The notes below the pieces were generated by a model that was not told the origin of the DNA, did not search any database, and saw only the letters and a program-made list of their open reading frames with translations. Shown here in pieces: positions 1-9,725 of a DNA stretch of 64,000 nucleotides. Positions within the stretch are counted from its first letter, which is position 1; every line of letters begins with the position of its first letter. Position numbers and translations under genes: made by a program. This DNA comes from Flavobacteriales bacterium (GTDB lineage Bacteria; Bacteroidota; Bacteroidia; Flavobacteriales_F; PHOS-HE28): the NCBI GenBank assembly GCA_016703005.1, contig JADJCX010000010.1, positions 68,474 through 132,473 on the forward strand. The letters are read 5' to 3'.

Positions 1-5
1 GCAAC

Positions 6-749
6 ATGCGTGTTGCGGTTGAGGTGTGCGTGACTTCCGTGGAAGAGGCTGTGGTGGCGGAGCAATGCGGGGTCGACACGATCGAGGTGTGCCAGTGGTT
101 GTCCTGCGGCGGTGTTACGCCGAGTTTCGGACTGCTGAACGTGCTGCAGGAACGCGTGCGCGTGCGCAAGCGAGTACTCGTGCGCCCGACCCCCGGCGGG
201 TTCCGCTACAACGCTGATGAACGCCAAACGCTTTTGCGCGACGTGCTCATGAGCGGAGTGGGCGATGAGACGTGCGGGATCGTGACCGGGGCCTTGGACG
301 CCGAGGATTTTCCCGATGCTGAACTGATCCGCGGGGCACTGCTCGGAGCCGGAGAGCGCGAACTGACTTTCCATCGGGCGATCGAATTCGCGGCGGACAT
401 CCAGCAGGCTTTCGAACGATGCATTCAACTGGGGGTGCGCCGGGTGCTTACATCCGGCGGAAGCACGCACGCTATGAGCAGTATCGAAGAACTGGCTGCG
501 TTGGTGCGGGTCTCGAACGGTAGCATTTTGGTCGCAGCGGCTGGCGGCATCAACGCAGGCAACGTAGTTGAACTGGTGGAACGGACCGGTGTGCGCGAAG
601 TCCACTTCTCCGCGCAGCGGCCGCGAATGTTCGTGGCACAGGGTCATGCGTTGGGAAGAGGTGGTACCGAAGCCAACTTCAGCACGGAGCCCGATGTGGC
701 CAAGATCGAAGGTGTGCTGGATGCGCTGGTGAAAGCGGGATTGCGATGA
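6..749 (+). CDS. cutC: Copper homeostasis protein CutC family
   Basis: A 247-residue TIM-barrel protein of the CutC family. The family start is visible as VEVCVTSVEEAVVAEQCG followed by D-x-I-E-V-C (residues about 4-29), then the GGVTPS segment, the RPTPGGFRY strand and the late TSGGSTHA and AAGGIN loops that line the barrel mouth. The length matches complete family members, so the gene is whole although it begins six bases into the window. CutC has been linked to copper tolerance, but its biochemical activity is not settled. Its stop overlaps an ATG of the next frame; I place the mannosidase start further in, at a signal peptide. Cytosolic. Confidence 0.93.
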   Translation: MRVAVEVCVTSVEEAVVAEQCGVDTIEVCQWLSCGGVTPSFGLLNVLQERVRVRKRVLVRPTPGGFRYNADERQTLLRDVLMSGVGDETCGIVTGALDAEDFPDAELIRGALLGAGERELTFHRAIEFAADIQQAFERCIQLGVRRVLTSGGSTHAMSSIEELAALVRVSNGSILVAAAGGINAGNVVELVERTGVREVHFSAQRPRMFVAQGHALGRGGTEANFSTEPDVAKIEGVLDALVKAGLR

Positions 750-799
750 ATGCGCTTCAGGCTTCAGGCTACAGACCTCAGGCTGGTCGTCACTGTTCA

Positions 800-3277
800 A
801 TGGACCGGTGGCTGCATCGGTGCATTTCCATTTTTACACTCTCGCTCTCACACATCTTCTCATTCTCCCAAGAGCAGCTAATTCCCTTACACGACGGCTG
901 GGCCTTCCAGCAAGTAGGCAAGGAGCAGTGGTATCCCGCCCAAGTGCCCGGCACCGTGCACGACGACCTATTGAGGCAGGGGCTTATCCCTGACCCGATG
1001 CGTAACAGCAACGTGGATAGTGTGCAGTGGATAGAGCACGAGGACTGGACCTATCGCCGCACGATCACGGTAGCCGATACGCTGTTCAAACATGCTAACA
1101 TCGATCTTGTGTTCAAGGGCTTGGACACGTTCGCTGAAGTGTATTTGAACGACTCGCTGCTGGGCAAGGCAGACAACATGTTCCGCTCTTGGGAGTGGCC
1201 GATCAAGGACCTGCTGAAGCTCGGGAAAAACGAACTGAAGGTCATCTTCCGGAGTGTGATCAAGGAAGGCGCGAAGCTGCGCGATGCCTACGGTATCCAA
1301 CTCCCGCACGACAACGACCCCAGCGGAGTAAGCCCTTATGTGCGTAAGGCGGCTTACCAGTTCGGTTGGGACTTTGCGCCGAGGTTGGTGGGGTGTGGGA
1401 TATGGAAGGAGGTGGAATTGCGATGTTGGGAAGAAAGCCTAACGGACGGATTATGGATCACGAGCGCGCGGGCGGGAGAATTGGTCAGTATCAGTCCGCA
1501 ACTGCTCAAGGCGAGCAAACTGCGTCTTGACGGTGACTTTGAGGTCTGGTTTGACGGGCAGTTGGTCTCAACACAGCCCGCACGAAGAATTTGGAAACAC
1601 CCCATCGGAGTTGACTTGAAGGGCAGAGCAACCGGAGGCGCATGGTGGCCGCAGGGTTCCGGTGACCAAAAGATCCACCGATTGTCTGTTGTTCATCGCC
1701 ACAAGGGAAAAATTCTGTCCCGGACCGAGCGCAACCATGCATTCGGTTGGCGCGCATGGAACTATTGGCCGGATGATTCCGGTGCACCTTTCAACTTCTC
1801 GATGAACGATGTTCCGGTCTTCATTAAGGGATGCAACATCATCCCCCCCTTGGACAATTCGGACAAGGGCTGGATCGACCTTGTTCGGGTCATGCAGAGT
1901 TCTGGAATGAACATGGCCAGGGTATGGGCAGGTGGCGTTTATCCACCGGAGGCCTTCTTTCAAGCATGCGATACCTCCGGCATTCTTGTTTGGCAAGACA
2001 TGATGCTGGCTAATCTGGTGCCCAGCGATCGTCTTGCTTTACAGTACAACGTTTGGCCGGAAGTCGTCGAGCAGATCTACAGGATCATGCGCCATCCAAG
2101 TTTGGCATTGTTCTGTGGCAACAACGAACTCCGCGTTGCCTGGAACAATTGGGGTTGGCAGGATCGATATCAGCTTCATGGGTCGGATTCTGCGTCCGTA
2201 ATTGATGCGAACGAGCGTCTTTGGTCCACAGATGAGATCGGGCAGATAGCAAATGGCCTTGGGCGGTCTTGGTACACACCCACAAGCCCCCTAAGCAACT
2301 GGGGCAACGCCGAAGGCCTGCGTTCGGGCGACCTCCACTACTGGGGCGTGTGGCATGGCGATTCAGCCTTTTCCTCCTTCGCCAACAACGTGGGCCGCTT
2401 CGTAAGCGAGTATGGCTTCCAGAGCTATCCTGACAGTATTACACTGGCACATTACATCGACCCGGAGTTCTTGTACTTGGGTTCGCCAATGCTGGCCAAA
2501 CGACAGAAGAGCTACAAGACCGATAAGCCCATCTGGACGGCCATTGAACGCGAACTAGGGGAGACCCCGACCACCCTCGGCCGATTCATCGACTGTAGCC
2601 AGATTGTGCAAGCCGAGGCCTACCGCCAAGCCATTTGGGCGCATCGAACGAACCAGCCGCATTGCATGGGCACGCTCTACTGGCAGCTCAACGATGTGTG
2701 GGCTGCGCCGACGTGGAGCACCATCGATGTGGACTTCCGTTGGAAAGCCGCTCACTTCGAGGTGAAGCGTAGCTATGCCGAACGCGTGCTCGCTTTTCTG
2801 CCCACCGCGAATGGAACCACAACGTTGGAACTCTGGTCGGATACGGAAGTGCTTGGCGACACGGTGATCGTGGAATTCTGGAGCGTGCAAGGCGAACTGG
2901 TGCGGAGGGAAAAGAAGCCGCTGACCGGGAAAGGCCGGCTGGTCGTGGGCTCGTGGCCCAAGGCCGCTTGGGAGGCCGGCATGATGGCTTATGCGTTCGG
3001 CGCTGATACCGAGCCGCGCATGTATTCAACCATGAACTCATCGAACGGCAACCAACGGAAGGATGGGCTGAGCATGGCGTCAGTTCCAGGTCAAACGGAC
3101 GTTTGGGAGGTGCGCACCACTTCACCGATCCGCACGGTGAAACTGGTCGTGGGACCTGACGATCATGTCAGCGACAATTGGTTCCCGCTCGTCCCCGGTC
3201 ACCCGGTGCGGATCAAGGTGGAACACGGTATGCGCTCGACAGGTCAGGTCCCAACGGCTTCCGTCTTTCGCCGGTGA
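800..3277 (+). CDS. Secreted beta-mannosidase, glycoside hydrolase family 2
   Basis: Predicted to remove terminal beta-mannose residues from oligosaccharides, probably in the periplasm. The chosen ATG at 800 gives an N-terminal stretch of charged residues, a hydrophobic core (CISIFTLSLSHIFSF) and a small-residue end, which reads as a signal peptide. The in-frame ATG at 746, overlapping cutC, would add 18 residues before it. Family marks are the N-terminal sugar-binding domain with W-E-W-P, the acid/base motif C-G-N-N-E in the middle of the protein and the nucleophile motif V-S-E-Y-G-F-Q-S about 115 residues later. About 825 residues is normal for GH2 mannosidases. No T9SS domain is seen at the C terminus. 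Confidence 0.9.
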   Translation: MDRWLHRCISIFTLSLSHIFSFSQEQLIPLHDGWAFQQVGKEQWYPAQVPGTVHDDLLRQGLIPDPMRNSNVDSVQWIEHEDWTYRRTITVADTLFKHANIDLVFKGLDTFAEVYLNDSLLGKADNMFRSWEWPIKDLLKLGKNELKVIFRSVIKEGAKLRDAYGIQLPHDNDPSGVSPYVRKAAYQFGWDFAPRLVGCGIWKEVELRCWEESLTDGLWITSARAGELVSISPQLLKASKLRLDGDFEVWFDGQLVSTQPARRIWKHPIGVDLKGRATGGAWWPQGSGDQKIHRLSVVHRHKGKILSRTERNHAFGWRAWNYWPDDSGAPFNFSMNDVPVFIKGCNIIPPLDNSDKGWIDLVRVMQSSGMNMARVWAGGVYPPEAFFQACDTSGILVWQDMMLANLVPSDRLALQYNVWPEVVEQIYRIMRHPSLALFCGNNELRVAWNNWGWQDRYQLHGSDSASVIDANERLWSTDEIGQIANGLGRSWYTPTSPLSNWGNAEGLRSGDLHYWGVWHGDSAFSSFANNVGRFVSEYGFQSYPDSITLAHYIDPEFLYLGSPMLAKRQKSYKTDKPIWTAIERELGETPTTLGRFIDCSQIVQAEAYRQAIWAHRTNQPHCMGTLYWQLNDVWAAPTWSTIDVDFRWKAAHFEVKRSYAERVLAFLPTANGTTTLELWSDTEVLGDTVIVEFWSVQGELVRREKKPLTGKGRLVVGSWPKAAWEAGMMAYAFGADTEPRMYSTMNSSNGNQRKDGLSMASVPGQTDVWEVRTTSPIRTVKLVVGPDDHVSDNWFPLVPGHPVRIKVEHGMRSTGQVPTASVFRR

Positions 3278-3309
3278 CGGGCAGTTTCGGTCGGTTCCTT
3301 GGGCGTGGT

Positions 3310-3317
3310 TACATTCG
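3310..3317 (+). promoter_or_regulatory. Probable -7 promoter box (TACATTCG)
   Basis: TACATTCG lies 36 bases before the ATG at 3354 and fits the Bacteroidota -7 consensus TAnnTTTG with C for the third T. The same variant precedes many genes in this window. No clear -33 TTTG was seen. Confidence 0.5.
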
Positions 3318-3353
3318 GCCGCCTTCTCTTATAAAACGCTAAACACTACGCGC

Positions 3354-5303
3354 ATGCTTTCTCGTTCATTACGCGTTGCACTCCCGGCCATTGTGGTCGG
3401 CCTCTTGGCTTCCGCAACTGCTTCGGCCCAAGGTGACTTCTGCACAACCGCGGTGGCCGTTGGTCCAGGTACCTACACCGCTGACGGACCTGCGACTGGC
3501 TTCGGTGCCTCGAACCTCTGCTTTGGTGCCGGTGCCAGCAACGCCGATTGGTATTCCTACACACCTGCTGGTAATGGTACGTGGACGGTGGGTTCCTGCC
3601 TCGGCGGTACCGATACGCGCCTTAGCGTATACAGCGGCACCTGCGGTGCACAAGTCTGCTTGGGCAGTGGCGATGATGTTTGCCCTATTACCATCGGTGG
3701 TGCAGGCTTCGCGAGTGAAGTTGCCGGTCTCGCTGCTGTTGCGGGTACCACTTACTACATCGAGTGGGACGACCGCTGGACCACTGCAGGTTACAACTGG
3801 TACATCGAGTTCTTCTGCGCTGACGCACCACAGAGCACCTTCGATGTGGTGCCCGATTGCGCCAACGGTTTCTATTCCGTTGATGTTACGGTTACCACGC
3901 TCGGCTCCGCAACCGACGTTACCATCAACAATACCGGTGGTGCCCCGGCTATCACCAACGTGGGCATCGGCACCTACACCGTTGGCCCATTCCCCCTCAA
4001 CACCAACATGAGCTATAGCGTGGTGAACAACCAGGATCCGGGTTGCGACTCCTACTCACAAACGATTACCAACTTCCCTTGTCCGTTCGTCAGCTGCGGG
4101 CCGGACCAATACACTTACTGTTACGACGACAACGAGTCGACCTTCTTTGTTTACCAAAGCGCCACTGCTTTCCCCATGGCCATCATTTTCAATGCGGGCA
4201 TCATGCAGACCTTCGGGGACGAGATCACCATTTTCGATGGCGACGACGATCAGGCACCCATCCTCTATCAGGGCTTTGGTGATCAATTTGGCGATCTCAC
4301 GGGTATTATCAGCGTGAGTACGAACCCCCAGAACATTCTTACGCTTCGTATCACCAGCAACGCATTCGGGAGCTGTGGTACCTACGGGCTCACACCGATG
4401 GATTACACCGTGGCCTGTTTGGATTGCCTCAACCCGGCTGCTACCTACACGGTTGTTCCCGATTGCCCGCACCGTGAATACAGCATCCAAGTAAACCTCA
4501 CCGGCACCGGTAATGCCACGGATGCGGACATCATCAACAGCCTCAACACCGATACCATCCAGAATACCGGCGTGGGTACATACACGATCGGGCCCTTCGG
4601 CAACGATACCATCGTGCAGATCCAGGTGCAGAACGGCCTCAACAACCTTTGCCGCACAACCAGCCCCGATTTGGTGCAGACCGATTCAGCATGCGTCTAC
4701 AACACCTGCGGATTGAACACCACGTATTGCTACTCGAACAACGATGAAGCATGGTTCGTTTTCGATGCTGCAGTCCCTGGACCGATCACCATCGAATTCC
4801 TGCAGGGCGACATGCTCAACGGCGATAACGTGGTGGTGTACAACGGTTACGACGACCTGAGCGCACTGCTCTTCAATGGCAACAACGGCGGCGATATGAC
4901 CGGATTGACCGTGAACTCGAACAACCCGGACAATGCGCTGGCCGTGCGTATCCTCGGTGATGCAGCAGGTAGTTGCGTTGGGGGCCAAGCACCGGATGAC
5001 CTGATCTGGTTCGTGAGTTGCGGCGCGGTGAACGTGGATGAAGAACCCACCGCCGACGACTTCCTGCTCTATCCGAACCCCACGAACGGAACCTTGAACA
5101 TCGGCCTCAACCACCACTGGACAGGCGAGGTGTACGTGAACGTTGTGGATCTGGCCGGTCGAGTAGTGCTCATGGACCGCATGAACGTAACCGGCGGCGC
5201 CGTGAACTCCATCGACCTCACTGGATTGAGCAACGGCCGCTATGCCGTGCAACTCACCACCGACCATTGGAACAAGACCAAGCAGATCGAAGTGATACGC
5301 TGA
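3354..5303 (+). CDS. Secreted protein with CUB-like repeats and T9SS type A sorting domain
   Basis: A 649-residue exported protein of unknown target. The ATG at 3354 gives a classic signal peptide ending in ASA-Q (residues 1-26); longer in-frame starts overlap the mannosidase and are rejected. After a jelly-roll-like region (residues about 27-155) come repeated units beginning C-G-P-D-Q-Y-T-Y-C-Y and C-G-L-N-T-T-Y-C-Y-S, each followed by a CUB-like segment with F-G-D-E-I-T-I-F-D-G or N-G-D-N-V-V-V-Y-N-G. The last 75 residues hold the type A sorting domain, with LYPNPTNG near the start and a final beta-strand ending QIEVIR. That domain normally directs export through T9SS and attachment or release at the surface. 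CUB-like domains suggest protein or glycan binding. Confidence 0.85.
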   Translation: MLSRSLRVALPAIVVGLLASATASAQGDFCTTAVAVGPGTYTADGPATGFGASNLCFGAGASNADWYSYTPAGNGTWTVGSCLGGTDTRLSVYSGTCGAQVCLGSGDDVCPITIGGAGFASEVAGLAAVAGTTYYIEWDDRWTTAGYNWYIEFFCADAPQSTFDVVPDCANGFYSVDVTVTTLGSATDVTINNTGGAPAITNVGIGTYTVGPFPLNTNMSYSVVNNQDPGCDSYSQTITNFPCPFVSCGPDQYTYCYDDNESTFFVYQSATAFPMAIIFNAGIMQTFGDEITIFDGDDDQAPILYQGFGDQFGDLTGIISVSTNPQNILTLRITSNAFGSCGTYGLTPMDYTVACLDCLNPAATYTVVPDCPHREYSIQVNLTGTGNATDADIINSLNTDTIQNTGVGTYTIGPFGNDTIVQIQVQNGLNNLCRTTSPDLVQTDSACVYNTCGLNTTYCYSNNDEAWFVFDAAVPGPITIEFLQGDMLNGDNVVVYNGYDDLSALLFNGNNGGDMTGLTVNSNNPDNALAVRILGDAAGSCVGGQAPDDLIWFVSCGAVNVDEEPTADDFLLYPNPTNGTLNIGLNHHWTGEVYVNVVDLAGRVVLMDRMNVTGGAVNSIDLTGLSNGRYAVQLTTDHWNKTKQIEVIR

Positions 5304-5323
5304 GAACGGTTTAGATCGTATTG

Positions 5324-5349
5324 GAAGCGCGGCCCCCGGGCCGCGCTTC
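5324..5349. terminator. Hairpin terminator between convergent genes
   Basis: A 12-base inverted repeat (GAAGCGCGGCCC and its complement) with almost no loop, followed by TTGTTT. It lies between the ends of the T9SS protein and the DUF4340 gene and could serve both directions. Confidence 0.7.
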
Positions 5350-5359
5350 TTGTTTGCCG

Positions 5360-6352
5360 CTAGTGCGCTGGTTGCGCAGGCGCACCAAGCAAGAAGTTGA
5401 TAGGCCGCATCAAACGCTGCATATCGCGCTCGCTGTCCAAGTGGAATTTGTTGCCCGGTCGACGGTTGTTGCGCAACACCAAGCTCGTGCCCACTTCGAA
5501 GACTTCCACGATCATCGGCTGTGCTTCGTTGTCCGTGATCGTCAGCCGATAGAAGGGAACAAGGCCATCGAGCTGCGCACTATCAGCATAACGACTGCTG
5601 TTGCCCTTGCTCAGGGATCCCAGGAATTGCTGCACGCGCTGTGGGTCGGTTTTTTCTCCGTTCAGCCGCCACAGTGGTGGCGCTTCAGCTGCGGGCAGGG
5701 CTGATGTATCCACTGTGATAGTGTCCCGCACGAGCGTGTAGCTGGTAACGCCCCCCAAGGCAACGCCCACGCTTTTCCAGGTCATGGGGTCGCCTCCAAT
5801 GAGCACGTGATCGCGCCAATTGCTGATGGGCACGTCGATGTGCCGCGTGAGCATGCCCGCCACGGCATGTATTTCTTGTGCATCGTTCAGGCGCACGTAC
5901 GTAACACCCTCTTGATTGTATTCCGTATTCACCAAGCCGGTATGAAGTGTCAAGGGTTCGCCATCGTTCACAACGAAGGTGATGGGGGTGGATGCCGTGT
6001 CGCTCAACTGGTATTTGGCGGCATCCTTTTCCATGGTTCCGGCCAAGCGCAACGTGCGTATGCTCATGAATTTGGAAAGGGTGTTGCGCACAATGCGATG
6101 GTCTGCGGGGTGCACGCCGTTGCTGTCCGTGATCGTCCATCCCTGCGGAGTGCGGTTGAAGCGCAGTTCAGCATGCTTCAAACTCTTTGGACGTATGGAG
6201 AAGGACCGCACAGCTCCCGTATCGAGTTCCATCACCGAGCCTTGCACCGTGTCACCGCCGGTCTTCCGTTCGCCCCATTTCAATGCTGCCCACACCAGCG
6301 CCAAGGCCAGGCCGAAGAGTAACAGCGCACGATTGCTGATCTTATTGAACAT
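5360..6352 (-). CDS. DUF4340 domain protein, accessory of the Gld-like ABC operon
   Basis: A 330-residue protein with one N-terminal membrane anchor (residues about 9-24, LLLFGLALALVWAALKW) and a mostly beta-stranded extracytoplasmic part. DUF4340 proteins are typically encoded just after an ABC permease/GldG pair. Here the start overlaps the preceding fused permease gene by 11 bases, so the two are probably translationally coupled. The biochemical role is unknown; context suggests a periplasmic component of the transporter. It is the last gene of a three-gene minus-strand operon and ends at a shared terminator. Confidence 0.8.
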   Translation of the reverse strand: MFNKISNRALLLFGLALALVWAALKWGERKTGGDTVQGSVMELDTGAVRSFSIRPKSLKHAELRFNRTPQGWTITDSNGVHPADHRIVRNTLSKFMSIRTLRLAGTMEKDAAKYQLSDTASTPITFVVNDGEPLTLHTGLVNTEYNQEGVTYVRLNDAQEIHAVAGMLTRHIDVPISNWRDHVLIGGDPMTWKSVGVALGGVTSYTLVRDTITVDTSALPAAEAPPLWRLNGEKTDPQRVQQFLGSLSKGNSSRYADSAQLDGLVPFYRLTITDNEAQPMIVEVFEVGTSLVLRNNRRPGNKFHLDSERDMQRLMRPINFLLGAPAQPAH

Positions 6353-8582
6353 GACCGGGTTGCATGCGCCTGCTGCGCTGGCGCCGACGCCATGCAGCGC
6401 GCAACATGCCGTAGATGAATGCGGCGAGGATCGGCAGCACCAGGTTCGCCCATTTCAATGTGTTACGCACGCCATCGCTCACCGTGTTCAGCGGTCGGAA
6501 GTTCACCTGCTTGGTGCGCAGTTCGATCAATCCCGTTTCGTCCACCAACCAATCCACGGCGTTCACGAACACGTTGATGTTGTCGGGATTGAGCTGCTGT
6601 TGCTGGCCTTGTGCACCATTCACGGCGAATCGGCCGTTGCCGAACACCACCATGCGCGCAAGCGTGGGGCCCGCCAGCGGACCTTCCACGGCTGCCGCCA
6701 TCGCTTGACCGGTCAACGGGAAATCAGCCAGTCCCCATTGGCGCTGCGGGTCGATGACGTGCGGTGGCTGCAACGCCGCGCTATGCTCACTGGATAGCAC
6801 CAATGGCGTGAACGCTACATCGGACCGCTGGCTCCTCGCCAAGGGGCTGCAGAATTGCATGAGCACCGATTCCAAACCCTTGGTGATGGCGTGATCAGCA
6901 AAACTCCGGGACATGGGGAAGTAGGGGAAGGGTATCGAAACAACGAACGGAATATCGCCGCGCTGCTGCCTGATCTGCACCTGCCCGCACAGTTGATCGA
7001 TGAGGATCGTGGGCTGCACATCCACCCCTTTCGAAGCGAGCCAAGTGGTGAGATTGCTCTGGCGCGCACCCACCAGTGGTGTTGAGCCCAGATCATTGAT
7101 AAGTCCGCTATACGCGATGAGTATCGGGCGGCCGCGCGCGAGCATTTCGTCCAATACGCGAAGGTGATGCTCCGGGAAACTGTCCACCGGATCCACGATC
7201 AGCAGCGCCGCGAACCGGTCGGGCAATGAAAGAGAATCGGGCAGGGGAATGGTGGCGATCTCGTACAGCACATCCAGGCTTTGGTACACTTCGCCCATCT
7301 CGCCAATGCTCGGTTCTCCATGGCCTTGCACAAAGCCGATCGTGGGCTTCTTGTCGATGCTCACTTTCTTGACGCTCATGCCAAGCGTGTGCTCCATGCT
7401 GCCTCCCTGCACTACTTCCAGCAGGTCACTACGCTCGCCCATTTTCACACTGGCGCTCATGTAGGCGATCATCTGCTCGAACTTGTCCTTCTGTGGAATG
7501 TTCACCTGCACCGCCCGCACACCCGCGTTCTTGGCTTCTTCCAGTCGCGTTCCGTCAGTTCCGGGGTCCACGAATTCATATACCAGGTTCCCGTCGGCGG
7601 CATCGTGGAACTCCGCCAACAGGTCGCGGAATTCCTCGCGCACTGCTGCGTACTGTGCTGGTAGTTCTTCGCTGTAGTAGGCGGTAACCGTTACGGGTTC
7701 GGGCAATGCCTGCAACATGTTTCGCGTTGCGGGGCTCAGCGTGTAGCGCCCATCATCGGTAAGGTCCACGCGGAACTTGAACCGGTCGCCCAGCACGTTC
7801 ACCATCACCACCGCAATGCAGATCGCGAGGGTGAAGCGCAGCACCCGGCCCCGGTTGCGCACGGCACTGCGCTTGGCCAGGTTCGCTTCCGCTAGCGCCA
7901 GTGCCACAAGGATGATGCTGGTGAAGTACAGGAGGTCGCGGCTGTCGATGACGCCACGGCTCATGCTGGCGAAGTGGGCATCGGTGCTGAGGCGTTGCAG
8001 CACCAGCGCCAGCATCCCGCTCTCACCTTCCACCACGAAGCCGAACAGGAAGTGGAAGAAGAAGATGACCACTAGCGCGATCAATGCCGACACCACTTGG
8101 TTGTTCGTGAGGCTGCTGGCCCAAATGCCGATAGCGATGTACGCCGCGCTCATCAATAACAGCGCGAGGTAGCCGCAGGCGATGGCGCCATGATCCGCAG
8201 GACCCAGGTATGCGATGGACGCCCAGTAGGGCAACGTGCAGACCAGTGCGACCGTGATCAATACCACGGATGCGAGGAACTTGCCGAAGACGATCTGCCA
8301 ATCGGTGACGGCCTTCGTCAGCAACAGATCGAGGGTGCCGCTGCGACGCTCTTCGGCCAGTGCACGCATGGTGAGCAGCGGAACGAAAATGAACAAGGCC
8401 CAATAGGCTGCAGCCCAGAAAGCACCCAAGCTGGCCGTGCCCGAAACGAAGACGTTGCCGCTCGGCCACATCCACGTGAGGAAGCCGCAGAAGCCAAGGA
8501 ACAGCGCGAGCAGCACATACGCGATCAGCGAATCGAAAAAGCCCGCCAATTCCTTGCGTGCGATCGTCCAGGTCTTGCGCAT
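6342..8582 (-). CDS. Fused GldF-like ABC permease and GldG-like auxiliary subunit
   Basis: A 746-residue fusion. Residues about 1-236 form an ABC-2 type permease with roughly six membrane segments, including the ALAEERRSGTLDLLLTKAVTD cytoplasmic coupling segment typical of GldF. After a further membrane helix (about 245-262) comes a large extracytoplasmic GldG domain beginning LTDDGRYTLSPATRNML, and a last helix close to the C terminus is followed by a basic tail. In flavobacteria gldF and gldG are often separate genes whose products, with GldA, support gliding and T9SS-linked functions. Here they form one polypeptide. The ATPase lies 68 bases upstream and a DUF4340 gene overlaps downstream. 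Whether this system serves gliding cannot be read from the sequence. Confidence 0.88.
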   Translation of the reverse strand: MRKTWTIARKELAGFFDSLIAYVLLALFLGFCGFLTWMWPSGNVFVSGTASLGAFWAAAYWALFIFVPLLTMRALAEERRSGTLDLLLTKAVTDWQIVFGKFLASVVLITVALVCTLPYWASIAYLGPADHGAIACGYLALLLMSAAYIAIGIWASSLTNNQVVSALIALVVIFFFHFLFGFVVEGESGMLALVLQRLSTDAHFASMSRGVIDSRDLLYFTSIILVALALAEANLAKRSAVRNRGRVLRFTLAICIAVVMVNVLGDRFKFRVDLTDDGRYTLSPATRNMLQALPEPVTVTAYYSEELPAQYAAVREEFRDLLAEFHDAADGNLVYEFVDPGTDGTRLEEAKNAGVRAVQVNIPQKDKFEQMIAYMSASVKMGERSDLLEVVQGGSMEHTLGMSVKKVSIDKKPTIGFVQGHGEPSIGEMGEVYQSLDVLYEIATIPLPDSLSLPDRFAALLIVDPVDSFPEHHLRVLDEMLARGRPILIAYSGLINDLGSTPLVGARQSNLTTWLASKGVDVQPTILIDQLCGQVQIRQQRGDIPFVVSIPFPYFPMSRSFADHAITKGLESVLMQFCSPLARSQRSDVAFTPLVLSSEHSAALQPPHVIDPQRQWGLADFPLTGQAMAAAVEGPLAGPTLARMVVFGNGRFAVNGAQGQQQQLNPDNINVFVNAVDWLVDETGLIELRTKQVNFRPLNTVSDGVRNTLKWANLVLPILAAFIYGMLRAAWRRRQRSRRMQPGHVQ

Positions 8583-8650
8583 TGCTGGTGCTATTGGCTG
8601 CTCACTTGTACCGATCCAGTTTCACATTACCATATCCGCACATCTCGACA

Positions 8651-9571
8651 TCAATTGAGCGTGAGGTCGCGGAAAACCTCCTCCAAGCGCGCTTCCAAGG
8701 GGCTTAGTTCCGTAAGCGTCCATCCATGGTGTGCGCACAGGTGGAACACATCGGCCGCGGTGTTCGTGCTGGAGGATTGCACGGTGAAGGCGCCATCGCC
8801 CAATGCTTCCACGCTTTCCACCAGCGGAAGGCCGCGCAATGCGGTGCTCATGAATTCGGGCTCCGCCATGGGTATGCGCACGCGCAGCACGGCTTTGCCT
8901 TGCGCACTCTGCCGCAATGAGCGCGGGTCGCCGTCGGCAACGATGCGGCCTTTGTTGATGATGAGGATGCGATCACAGGTGGCCTCGACTTCCGGAAGGA
9001 TGTGCGTGCTGAAGATGACCGTCTTCGCGCGGCCCACCTGTTTGATCAGTTCCCTGATCTCCACGATCTGGTTCGGGTCCAAACCTGTGGTGGGCTCATC
9101 GAGGATGAGGACCGACGGATCGTGCACCATGGCCTGGGCCAGCCCTACGCGTTGCCGGTAGCCCTTGCTCAATTCCTCAATTCGCTTGTGTTTCTCGGGG
9201 CCGAGGCCGCACGCCTCGATCATTTGCCCTACACGGGTGCTGATGTTGGCCTTGGGCACACCCTGCACTTTCGCGTTGAAGCGCAGCAGGTCGATCACCG
9301 CCATCTCCAAGTAGAGCGGATTGTTCTCGGGCAGGTAGCCGATGGTGCGTCGCACTTCCTCCGCATCCTTCACTACATCCCGCCCACCCACTTCAATGGT
9401 CCCGCTGTCGGCCGCAACCAGCCCGCAAACCATCTTCATCGTGGTCGTTTTGCCGGCGCCGTTCGGGCCAAGGAAACCGAGCACCTCGCCGGTGCGCACC
9501 GTGAAGCTGATATCGTCAACCGCTTTCTGCGGGCCGTAGCTGCGGCTGATGTTCGAGATACGGATATCCAT
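8651..9571 (-). CDS. ABC transporter ATP-binding protein (GldA-like)
   Basis: A 306-residue ATPase that should drive the fused permease encoded next. The start MDIRISNISRSYG at 9571 fits the family; upstream in-frame sequence has no family character. Walker A is GPNGAGKTT, the signature is LSKGYRQRVGLAQ, Walker B is VLILDEPTTGLD and the H-loop is STHILPEVE. The C-terminal extension of about 90 residues is typical of ATPases paired with ABC-2 permeases. It is the first gene of the minus-strand operon and is divergent from the hydrolase gene starting at 9726. Confidence 0.93.
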   Translation of the reverse strand: MDIRISNISRSYGPQKAVDDISFTVRTGEVLGFLGPNGAGKTTTMKMVCGLVAADSGTIEVGGRDVVKDAEEVRRTIGYLPENNPLYLEMAVIDLLRFNAKVQGVPKANISTRVGQMIEACGLGPEKHKRIEELSKGYRQRVGLAQAMVHDPSVLILDEPTTGLDPNQIVEIRELIKQVGRAKTVIFSTHILPEVEATCDRILIINKGRIVADGDPRSLRQSAQGKAVLRVRIPMAEPEFMSTALRGLPLVESVEALGDGAFTVQSSSTNTAADVFHLCAHHGWTLTELSPLEARLEEVFRDLTLN

Positions 9572-9725
9572 GATGCGACCGACGGACGGCGAATGTATCC
9601 GGAGGGTTGCCGCCAGCGACGGCGAGCGCCCGTGAAAAAGTGTTGATCGCACAGTTGCTGGGGCTTCGCCGGTATGCGACCACCTTTGCGCATCCTGCGC
9701 GTTACAGGTGCAGCACTTTGGTTGA

